The notes beneath the pieces were generated by a model, which did no database searches, had not been told where the DNA came from, and saw only the letters and a program-made list of their open reading frames with translations. 64,000 nt of DNA from Pycnopodia helianthoides (taxonomy: Eukaryota > Echinodermata > Asteroidea > Forcipulatida > Asteriidae): assembly GCA_032158295.1 (NCBI GenBank), contig CM063249.1, positions 5,843,195 through 5,907,194 of the forward strand. Direction: 5' to 3'. Shown in pieces: positions 47,479 through 57,000 of the stretch. The position numbers were made by a program, and so were the translations under genes. How positions within the stretch are numbered: the first letter of the stretch is position 1; each line of letters opens with the position of its first letter.

Positions 47479-50400
47479 GTGAGCAGATCTCAGTTTTTGA
47501 ATTCTCCTTTTTCTAATTTAGTAATTTTGTTTCCATAAAGGTTGGGTCATAGATTGATAACTACTCAAAAAAATAATGGACATAGCCTACAAAGTTGCTC
47601 TGTTGAGAAGCACTGAAGCTGTTGATAGCATAAAGCTGTTCAAAAAAAAGGATTCACTTCGAAGTACTTGGTTTGGATAATTGTTAACCCCAAAACATTT
47701 GAATCTGAGAAACGATTCATGCATGAATCGTTTCTCAGATTTCTGAGGTTTGGTTTTCGTTTGCGAATGCTGTAGCCAAAGATGTGGTTTGTTGATCTTC
47801 CAATAATTATTTGAGCTGATATATATCCGCACTTCGAGACTAGTGTTACTCTTAAAACATGGGATGACCACGTGGTGCAGTCTCATCTCAGAAATTCAAA
47901 CGTACATTTTGTATCAAGGAGATTTACGCAAGAAAAGAATAAGCAAGAAAAAGAAATACAAACGAACGAACACCATTGTGGCTTAGGTAAAATGTTTACT
48001 GTTTTTTCCCTTCCATCTTTGATCAATTCAAAGGGGTCACATCAACACACTGAACGGAGAAAAGCAAGAGATTGACACCGACTTGATGTTGGCGTTGAGC
48101 CAGACCAATATAAAGAAGGACCAGACCAATACCCAGCGCCTCAAGAAACTCTTGGACACCTTTGAGAAACATGAAGCTACTGAGCTTGAAGAAGAGGGCG
48201 CTCTTGTAAAACTGAATGAGAGGGTAATGAACGTTTAAACCGTGTCCGAATTGATTGGCAGCGGCTGTGGCTACACTGCTCTAAAGGCCAATATTCTTTT
48301 CAAATGTTATGGCAGCAGTCGACGGCTATACCGTAAGCCGAATCGAAACGTACTGGCTATGGCATGCAGTACGGCTAGATCACAAGCAGCTGCAATCATT
48401 CTAAGTAGTAGCTAAAGTCGTTTATATTCGGACCTTGGATTATACACCAACTAAAAATTCAATTAAAAACTGGAATCATAGCTATGTCTCGTTAAAAGAA
48501 AAAAACAAAAACTTCTTTATCTTCTTCTACTGCACAATCAGGTAACACAACTAGAGCGCATGCTCCAACATAAGTACAAGGAGCTTGGAGGGTTTCAAGT
48601 GGACAGCATTCGTCACGTGACTACCAAGAAGCGGATCAGAGTCTTGGAAAATAGACTTGATAAGGTGAGAACTTTGTGGTGTGATTTTAAAAATAAACTC
48701 TGTGAATGAATGACCAATAATTATTCGTAATTATTCGTTAACTCATAAAGTAAGTTGATTCTGAAGTTTAAACTTACAACATGCATACTCAACCTCTAAT
48801 ATAGATTAGATTTCTTTAAAGTTAGCGTTTTAAAAAACAAATTGTAGTCCTTTTTCTAATCTCCGATTCTCCATGTTTATCGATCTGTGATTGACCAAAC
48901 GTATAGGCGACAGTCGGCTTCAATACAATGCTAACCAACAACCACGAGCAAAGAGAACGAATTGACCATCTTAGGCGTGAGCGCGCCATCTACGACAGAC
49001 TCTACCGGAAACTGAGCAAGGAGCAAAATGACCTGAAGTGCCAAATCACTGAATGATCGACGAAGCAACGTCTGCTTATGATACGAGGTGCGTAATGAGT
49101 GGCTAGTTTGTGGGTTGCTCTTGGTGGTACAATGACAGTATCTTTCGTGACATTTATATAGACTGTCATTGCAACAACAACAAACTTCCACCCTTACAAC
49201 TCGTTCCACCCAACATTGTTAATGTTTTTTTTTTTAATAGGTGTTAATTTTTGCACCGGGGATAAAGAATTTTTAAATTGGTTTTACCCTTACACCGATG
49301 TGTATTAAACACTGTATACTCTGTACTTTCCCGAGCTCTGTGAAAAAAAAAATCCACAGGCATATCACTGAAGTCGTGGGTTCGAATCTCACCCGAGTGA
49401 TATGCCTGTGAATTTTGTTTTCACAGAGCTCGGGAAAGTACTGATTATACAGTTAATGGTAATGTAGAAAAAACAGTTGCACTCAATTATACTTAAATCT
49501 TCATTATTCAATGGTTATAAAAGGAGAGGCTGAGCTAATACCAATAATGACACTTGAAAGATATCTGAATGTTTGGGTTAGATGAAGTAAAGTGATTCGC
49601 TTCCATCTTTTTTAGAGATGAAGCTCAAGCTAAGATGTCCGCCTTACGGGAGCGCACTGACAGAGAGCAGTCACTCTACGGCGTGGAGGTCAAGGAGCTG
49701 AAACGCATCATCGATCACGATCAGAAACTCAAAGATTTCATGACCGTCAAATCGCAAGAACGCACAGAGATGAAAGCAATCGAGGCTGCTAAGAGGAAGA
49801 AGAAAGGTACAAACAAACAGATATAGTAATGACACTTGTGCCCTTGAGCAAGGCACTCAATGCAGGCTTCCTAAGTGGATGATACCCATGCTTACACCAT
49901 TACGGACTGTAAAGGGGGGGGGGGGGTAACCGTGTTTCAGCCCCAGGAGTAGGTGGCAACGTGCCCCTGGTGTCAGTTGAATTGGGTCAACAGCACAAAT
50001 CAGTTAAGTGTAGCCCTCACCTTGAAGTGGCCGTTCGGCCTTGTGAGTTATTTTTTTAAATATATATATATCAATCAATCAAGAAGTACAACTTACTTAC
50101 TTTGGTCTTCCGGACTTGACCTTTTTAGAGGACAAAAAAGCCAATGAGCGGGCACATACGGAAGAGATTGAACTGTTTGAACGAGCTTTTGAGCGGCTGC
50201 GTCTCTCCGTCGGGCGGTACGACTTGGACGAACTCGTGCAGAGCTTTATCCAGAAGGAGGACGTGAACTTTGCCCTCTTCAACTACGTCAACGAGCTGAA
50301 CAACGAGGTGGAGGTGCTGCACGATGGGATAACTGCCCTCAACGGCGATATCGAGGCATTTCAAAAGCAGGGAATGAAACTCGAGCAAAGTAGACAGATC

Positions 50401-52885
50401 ATCCTCAAGGATCTTGAGGTATGTGAAGAATAATAGTCTTATAAAAAAAACCCCACCCTCAACCCCAAAGCTCAAAGTTTTCTCGTGAATAAGGGGTGAG
50501 GGGCGGGGGGATGAGCCCTCACCCCAAATGAGATCGAAGAAATAATCAAACATGAACATGTTTAGTTTTATCCCTGAGCTCACAGACACTACTTGCAAAA
50601 CCCCAAATGTTGTTTAAATTGAAGAGCGACCATACGGGTCAAGCTGACTCTAAGTGAGTCAAGGGGACCTAATTATCATCTTGCCAACCACAGTTTTATA
50701 ATTAGGACCATAGATTCTGGTTTTGAATTGTCACTGTATATTGAGATGTCATTGAAGTCTTTGACTATAGCTCAACTCTGAGTGCGGTGGTGACAGCTCT
50801 GACAATAGTGTCATTTTCTGAAATGGAAACAACTTAAAGGGTGTGAGGAATTGACAATGTTCTGTGACAATTACCTGAAAATCACCTATACAAAGTCCCT
50901 GCCGTTTATACATAGACAAGAAACACCGGAGCGAGCAAGAAATGCACCCTCTACGAGAAGCGACTGAAACGTTCCAATAAGCTTCTAGACCAAATGAAGA
51001 CCGCCGTAGAGCGGACGTTTCATCAGCTATGCTGTGACGACACAGCTATCGTTGATATGCTCGGATCATCCTATGGTATTTCTACCAGCAACGTCATGAT
51101 GTATCTCGGCCAGGTGGAACAGACTACCAATGACCTGATGCTGATACAGCATTTCCTGCAGTTGAAGGTTGGTGACCAGCTTTTTCCGTATGAATATGGC
51201 CGTATTCGAATTGTCGGCTACGGCTACAGCTACCACTGTTGCTAAGGACGTCTTATACTTCAACGCATGATGACGCGACATCTAGCAGTAGCCTAGCTGT
51301 AGAACCCAAATTCGGACACGGCCTATGATTGAACGTCAAATATGATCGTTGATATCGAGGAGTGTTTAAACTAATGACCAATAACACAATTCAGATGATT
51401 GAAGTTATAGTCAAGTTGCTGGATAGATTCTCCTGCGATTTGACTGTTTAGGCTGAGGAGTATTTAACAGCGAATTTTCAAACCCCTATTCACTTTGTTT
51501 ATTATCTCTATCTAAACTGAGTTCTTCTGTGCACGCAGGAAGCACATGCAGCTAAGGGTGATGCAATCCAACCACTGCAGGTGAAGCAAACGGTAGTGTG
51601 GTCGCAGCTAAACTACGCCCTGTGTCCCGTGTTAGCATTAGCATTGTGCCACCTTCTCTAGAGTAAGTATGAGATTGCTGCTGAGGATTTAAAGTTATGC
51701 GTCAACTTTCGACAGTTATGGGTCCTCATTTTTTTAGTGTCAGTCGGCAATGTTTCTGCATTGGTATAAACAGTGCCCGAACATGACATGACCAGGGCCC
51801 AATTTCATAGAGCTGCTTAAGCACAAAAATATGCTGTTTACCAGAATAAGGTTACCAGCCAAACTACCATGTCTCAAGTACATTTTGTGACTGGTATCCT
51901 GCTATTCTGCTCACAGAATTTGTTAAGCAATATTTGCTGCTTAAGCGGCTTAATGAAATTGGGCCCAGAGCACATTGTTGAATCACCAGGCCCTTCATTT
52001 CAAGTTGAACTAGTATTATTAACTCATACACTATTTCTGCCATAATGCAATGCCTCAAATCAAACAAGAAGTAACGCGTTGTGTTATCCTGGGCCCAATT
52101 TCATAGAGCTGCTTAAAGGAACATTACAGAATTGGTTTTTGCTAACAAAACAGTTGCTGGCAGTGTAAGCACTTTATGTAATCCACCATATACATAAACT
52201 GACAAACCTGTAGAAGTTTGAGATCGATCGGCCATCTGGGTCACGAGAAAATAGTAAAAAACCGATTACACATTTGCATGAAATCATATAGATTCAACAA
52301 AATGAATAAAACGCTCACTGAGCGATAAACTCCAATTGGAAAATTAGTTTATTCATTTCTCAGCAAATATGGCATTTCAGACAGAAATATTTTAAGAGAT
52401 GTTTTCTACTATCATCATCATTAGACCGTGTAAGTTTAGTGTAAATCTGTGATCAAAAAGTATATTTTACATGTTTTGTTCTTACCAATTCTGTAATGTT
52501 CCTTTAAGCAAAAAAAAGTAGCTACGCGCAACAAATACATGTATATGCTTACAAGAATAAGGTTACTATTAAGGAAAATTGTTAAGCAATATTTTCTGCT
52601 TAAGCAGCTCTATGAAATCGGGCCCTGGTAGCAGACTCTCCATCTTCAACTTCACCTGTTGATTTTTTTTTCTGCAGACAACAAGAAACAATTACTGACG
52701 AGGAATTAGAGGTTCCGGCCGATGACGTTCAACCTTTGACTCTTGAAGACCTTAAGCAAAAGGTCATGAAAACCATTCGCAAAAAAGATTCCCAGCCTAG
52801 AAGAGCCAAGGAGAAGGGGACAAACGAAGGCACAGCTGCGCTACAAAATGGCGGGAATAAAGACGCCAAACAGACGAGACAGTAA
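47315..52885 (+). CDS. ODAD1: Outer dynein arm docking complex subunit 1-like (CCDC114 family), nine coding exons
   Basis: The product is a long coiled-coil protein that anchors outer dynein arms on axonemal doublet microtubules. Coding exons: 47315-47478, 48034-48223, 48542-48664, 48907-49087, 49616-49806, 50129-50418, 50916-51167, 51539-51662, 52678-52885, all with GT-AG introns. Family signatures are LHRQYRIVEGHRKAYFEE near the N-terminus, KKRIRVLENRLDKATVGFN, YDTRDEAQAKMSALRER, a second ELKRIIDHDQKLKDFM block, and a late SIVPPSLE segment. Predicted length is about 574 residues, mostly coiled coil with a basic tail. Two single A deletions break the frame (exon 4 near 49053, exon 8 near 51565); each is repaired by one base, so assembly error is more likely than a pseudogene. 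CCDC63 is a close paralogue; invertebrates commonly have one gene for the pair. Confidence 0.88.
47585..47740 (-). mobile_element. Family B MITE fragment in ODAD1 intron 1
   Basis: The stretch with TGAAGCTGTTGATAGCATAA and the palindrome GAGAAACGATTCATGCATG / CATGAATCGTTTCTC resembles the core of family B elements. Confidence 0.5.
48034..48223 (+). CDS. ODAD1: ODAD1-like coding exon 2
   Basis: The first base completes Met, then GHINTLNGEKQEIDTDLML and continuous heptads up to VKLNER|gtaatg follow. Coiled-coil segment with no other domain. Confidence 0.82.
48542..48664 (+). CDS. ODAD1: ODAD1-like coding exon 3
   Basis: Exactly 41 codons, phase 0 at both ends. Contains LERMLQHKYKELGG and TTKKRIRVLENRLDK, a strongly conserved block. 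Confidence 0.85.
48907..49087 (+). CDS. ODAD1: ODAD1-like coding exon 4, frame broken by one base
   Basis: Reads ATVGFNTMLTNNHEQ and YDRLYRKLSKEQNDL in frame, then hits TGA at 49054. The next frame carries MIDEATSAYDTR, which joins exon 5 (DEAQAKM) perfectly. One missing A after ACTGAA restores ITE-MIDEATS. Acceptor and donor are both canonical. Confidence 0.8.
49315..49452. mobile_element. SINE-like hairpin with B-box loop
   Basis: Arms CTTTCCCGAGCTCTGTGA and TCACAGAGCTCGGGAAAG enclose GTGGGTTCGAATCTCACCCG. The left arm is an inverted repeat of the normal 3' segment. In ODAD1 intron 4. Confidence 0.65.
49616..49806 (+). CDS. ODAD1: ODAD1-like coding exon 5
   Basis: Encodes DEAQAKMSALRERTDREQ and ELKRIIDHDQKLKDFM, then a Lys-rich AKRKKK end. 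Ends in phase 1 at AAAG|gtacaa. A SINE lies just downstream in the intron. Confidence 0.87.
49835..50065 (+). mobile_element. SINE body, CTTGTGCCCTTGAGCAAGGC type
   Basis: Shares GCCCCAGGAGTAGGTGGCAA with the reverse copy at 59.3 kb and ends in a T/A-rich tail. Inside ODAD1 intron 5. Confidence 0.6.
50129..50418 (+). CDS. ODAD1: ODAD1-like coding exon 6
   Basis: 96 codons, the longest exon. Contains RYDLDELVQSFIQKEDVNFA and LFNYVNELNNEVEVLHDGI, the most conserved central region of the family. Ends LKDLE|gtatgt in phase 0. Confidence 0.9.
50916..51167 (+). CDS. ODAD1: ODAD1-like coding exon 7
   Basis: 84 codons, phase 0 to 0: YEKRLKRSNKLLDQMKTAVE, HQLCCDDTAIVDMLG, VMMYLGQVEQTTNDLMLIQ. The LGQVEQ.TN.L..IQ.FL pattern is a family hallmark. 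Confidence 0.88.
51539..51662 (+). CDS. ODAD1: ODAD1-like coding exon 8, frame broken by one base
   Basis: Starts EAHAAKGDA in the incoming frame. From there only the neighbouring frame makes sense: NPTTAGEANGSVVAAKLRP then VSRVSISIVPPSLE, which joins exon 9 (QQETITDEEL) in phase. One missing A near 51565 (GCAATC for GCAAATC) explains the shift. The donor GA|gtaagtat is near perfect. Confidence 0.75.
51795..51966 (+). mobile_element. Short MITE, GGGCCCAATTTCAT ends, intact
   Basis: 172 bp with near-perfect inverted ends (GGGCCCAATTTCATAGAGCT and GCTTAATGAAATTGGGCCC). Acts as the unoccupied comparison for the copy at 52091. Confidence 0.8.
52091..52625 (+). mobile_element. Short MITE, GGGCCCAATTTCAT ends, split by a family A insertion
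   Basis: Same ends as 51795-51966 but interrupted at GAGCTGC-TTAA by 52113-52507. Confidence 0.82.
52113..52507 (-). mobile_element. TTAA MITE family A nested in another MITE
   Basis: Complete copy inserted in a GGGCCCAATTTCAT element; the insertion point is a duplicated TTAA. Confidence 0.9.
52678..52885 (+). CDS. ODAD1: ODAD1-like last coding exon
   Basis: QQETITDEELEVPADDVQP, then LKQKVMKTIRKK and a basic, polar tail ending KQTRQ and TAA at 52883. The tail is likely disordered. Confidence 0.82.
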
Positions 52886-53250
52886 CAAGTTTCAGCAGTA
52901 TTGAAACGACTGTAGGCCAGTCTTATGCAAAGAATCCTTTATCTAAGAAATTACAAACAAAAACAAAAATTTAGAAACAAATGATAAAATATTGGATATA
53001 ACACAAATTAATAAGTACAAAATTTCCACTCAGATATACTGGTATTTTTTTTAATATATATTTGCATCACTGAAAGAAAACATTCATAACAAAGCAATTT
53101 TGTATATATTAATTATCATCCGAACGGAATAATATGTTATTGCATTACAAAGTCATTAAACAATGGGTCATTGTTATCTCTGTAGTGTTATACTCAACTT
53201 TAGACCTCATGAAAACTAATGTTTTAAAGTGATAGAGTTGTTAATTTAAT

Positions 53251-53256
53251 AATAAA
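53251..53256 (+). terminator. Polyadenylation signal for the ODAD1-like gene
   Basis: AATAAA lies 366 bases after the stop, the first canonical signal found downstream in an AT-rich 3' UTR. Confidence 0.45.
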
Positions 53257-53493
53257 CGTGTATCATGTCAAGAATCGATGAATATGTGTGACTTTTCTTC
53301 AATCTGCTCGATATGATTATTAGGGGAAGCTAAAATGTCCAACGAGGGACAATTATTGTGATGTGAAGTCGTGTCCTTGTTTCTGAAATCCAGACTGTGC
53401 CCCAACGGCTGCATTTAATATCGGATCCTTTTTGCGTTTATACACAGACTGTGGGGCATTTTCACTTCAGCTATGAAATTAATGAAATAATGG

Positions 53494-53499
53494 TTTATT
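53494..53499 (-). terminator. Polyadenylation signal for the carboxypeptidase gene
   Basis: AATAAA on the minus strand, about 325 bases after the carboxypeptidase stop. With the ODAD1 signal at 53251 it marks two converging 3' ends about 240 bases apart. Confidence 0.4.
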
Positions 53500-53823
53500 A
53501 TAATCATTGGTCATTGTCTTGTTAGCATTATGGACGATTGAGCAATCTAGTGCTGTGACCGGGTTTTTTTTGGAAACCAATTTGCAAAGTTCAGCATGAA
53601 TACAAGATAAAGCCTGAATTACTATGTTAAAAGGCAACCTTGAGATGTACCGTAATAATTAGTAGTTTGAAGAATGATTTCTCAGACGGCTAGCAAGAGC
53701 TATCGTTAAGCTTCCCACATAATAAATGTCCTCAAGTATTATGGTCTTTACCAACGACTTGAACATTGCAGTTTGTAGTCGGGGGGGGGGTGGTTGGGGG
53801 AATCATGACTCTGTATTCCAAGC

Positions 53824-54005
53824 TTAGGGTATGATTTCGTTTCCTATGACCTTAATGGCTGCATACACCTCCATAGAGCTAGGGTGGATCTCTGATGACG
53901 GTGCTATGAATCCGTAGGTACCTTGGTCTCTTAGCTCAGGGGCGAAACAGTATTGTGTTCCTAGGTTGTTGTAGACCCAGTCAATAGACGAGCCCGATGC
54001 CTTAT
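53824..54005 (-). CDS. Carboxypeptidase last exon, catalytic glutamate
   Basis: KASGSSIDWVYNNLGTQYCF, then APELRDQGTYGFIAP and EVYAAIKVIGNEIIP, with the stop at 53824. ELRD holds the catalytic Glu270; SSIDW gives Ile at the specificity position. Confidence 0.9.
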
Positions 54006-57000
54006 CTGTAGATAAAAAAAAACACACATAACCGACTAATCAAAATGTACCAGAGGCTATTACACACAGTGATTTCATATTCACTACCTTATGGAGACCG
54101 AGAACAAAACAGAAAATGGAACAACAAAGAGTCTCCATAGGGGAATTCTAAAGACTGGGTTGCTCCACAAGGAATGTTGTGTACAAGTCTATGGAAGGTT
54201 CTTAACTACAGGGACAAAGGAAACAGCAAAAGATGTTTCCACAGGAATGCACAAAATAGAATGCGTTTGTCCTAAAATGTGAGATCCACAGCTTGAATAC
54301 TATGACACCGATTGATGTCTAGCCCCCGGGTCTACCCCTATTTTAAATATTTACTGTTCAGATAAAAAAATTACCAGAATGTAGTATTACTCAATGTTCA
54401 AAAGTATACTTTTCTCTTTATACACGCATGTACAGTGTATGTTTAATCAAGACATAGATTCGGTTTGAATTGTCACTGTATATGTACTATCGTTTAAAAA
54501 TTAACAGCAACGGCATCAAAATAGCGGTGAAAAGGGCTGAAAACGGCACACAGAAACTAAAATTTGTATTGGCCTGTAGTGCCTCCCAGAAAAAAAAAAA
54601 AGTTGCAGCCCTTTGTGCCCCCACCCAAAAGGTTTACTGTAATTTCGCCACTGTCTGGGTTTTCCGAAACCTTAAGCCGGTGGCTCTGACAATTTCGAGA
54701 ATCCCTGAGTGAAGTGGGTAAAGAAACCAATTATGGTAACCAATTAGTGTATTTCTTATCAAAAATATCTCAAGCAAGTTCTGCAAATACTCACCGAGAT
54801 AATAATTAAAAAAATGCTTGCCAGCAGTTGTAATTTTCGTTATATTTCTGAGCGAGCTACGTTACACTCAACCAAGCCAGTTTGTGTGAAGTGGGCGTGG
54901 CTTACCTACGTCACACTCACGTACCGTGTGATGGCCCACACTTCGTTATGGCTATCTGTTATTTGAGATCCTCGGGTGCCGAAAGCCCGCGGGTTACGTA
55001 ACACGTAGCCAGCCAGTTTGTGTGAAGTGGGCGTGGCTTATAGTGGAACTACGTCACGACACTCACAAACAGGACAATCACCCTTGCGTACCCTTACCGT
55101 GTAATGGCTTAAATAACACTAATTCGCTACGGAGCAAACCGCAGATCACATCATCACAACCTGCTCCCTGTGTTAAAGGAACATTACAGAATTGGTAAGA
55201 GCAAAACTTGTAAAATATACTTTTTGATCACAGATTTACATATAACTTATACGGTCTAATGATGATGATAATAGAAAACATCCCTTGAAATGCCATATTT
55301 GATAAAAATGAATAAACTAATTTTCTGATTGGAGTCTATCGCTCAGTGAGCGTTTTATTCATTTGTTGAATCTATATGATTTCATGCAAATGTGTAATCG
55401 ATTTTTCACTATTTTCTCGTGACCCAGATGGCTGATCGATCTCAGACTTCTACAGGTTTGTCAGTTTAAGTACATGTATATGGTGGATTACATAAAGTGC
55501 TTACACTGCCAGCAACTGTTTTGTTAGCAAGAACCAATTCTGTAATGTTCCTTTAAACCACCAAATGGCATCCCTGGGCTGATGGAAGTAGATGAGACCA
55601 CTAGAGAGTGGCTGCTTCACAGCACTGTGGAAATCGAATAAGTTTTGCTCTCGACATACGCGAGAAGAAGACTTCGCTACGGCTATCTGCTGCCGAAGAC
55701 TCCTGGTACCGAAAATACACGGTGCAAAGTTTCTGACAGATCGTAATAATCCAGAGCCACAAACATAATAATTATACTATTGTGAGTTATTGTCTCGAAA
55801 ATTCACTATAGGAACGGCGTGCAGTGTTGTTATAAAGTGATGACGTCATAACTTACAAATGACGTTGCGATGCTTCCGTCTTGAAGTCTCTACGCTGACA
55901 CCTTTGAGGGCAGCCATTGCCTTGTCGGCTAGTTTAAGCTGATGGTAAAAGTAAACAAATAGTTTTATATATTTTGAGGCAGCATTGCCTTGTCGGCTAG
56001 TTTAAGTGATGTAAAAGTAAACAATAGTTTTATATATTTTGTGGGCAGCCATTGCCATGTCGGCTAGTTTAAGCTGATGGTAAAAGTAAACAAATATTGA
56101 TATATATGTTGAGGGCAGCCACTGCCTTGTCGGCTAGTTTAAGATGATGGTAAAAGTAAACAAATATTTATATATATGTTGGGGCAGCCATTGCCTTGTC
56201 GGCTAGTTTAAGCTGATGGTCAAAGTAAGCAAATATTATATTTTTTGAGGGCAGCCATTGCCTTGTCGGCTAGTTTAAGCTGATGGTAAAAAGTAAACAA
56301 ATAGTTTTATATATTTTGAGGGCAGCCATTGCCTTGTCGGCTAGTTTAAGCTGATGGTAAAAGTAACAAATAGTTTTATATATTTTGAGGGCAGCCATTG
56401 CCTTGTCGGCTAGTTTAAGCTGATGGTAAAAGTAAACAAATAGTTTTATATATTTTGAGGGCAGCCATTGCCTTGTCGGCTAGTTTAAGCTGATGGTAAA
56501 AGTAAACAAATATTGATATATATGTTGAGGGCAGCCACTGCCTTGTCGGCTAGTTTAAGTGATGGTAAAAGTAAACAAATGTTTATATATATGTTGAGGG
56601 CAGCCATTCCTTGTCGGCTAGTTTAAGCTGATGGTCAAAGTAAGCAAATTTTTATATTTTTTGAGGCGCATTGCTGTCGTAGTTTACTGATGGTCAAGAA
56701 CAATAGTTTTTATATTGAGGGCAGCACTGCCTTGTCGGCTAGTTTAAGCTATGTAAGTAACAAATATTATAAATTTGAGGGCACCACTGCTTGTCGTAGT
56801 TAAGCTGATGGTAAAAGTAAAAATAGTTTTATATATTTTGAGGGCAGCCACTGCCTTGTCGGCTAGTTTAAGCTGATGGTAAAAGTAAACAAATAGTTAT
56901 ATATATTTTGAGGGCAGCCACTGCCTTGTCGGCTAATTTAAGCTGAGGGTCAATGTAAACAAATATTTATATTATACATGTATTTACCACTATTCCAATA

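Noticed and set aside
47260..47480. Antisense frame over ODAD1 coding exon 1
   Set aside because: Shadow of the conserved coding exon on plus.
50125..50598. 157-codon minus frame
   Set aside because: Antisense shadow of ODAD1 exon 6.
55900..56975. CRISPR array
   Set aside because: Regular repeats with no unique spacers, in an animal intron.
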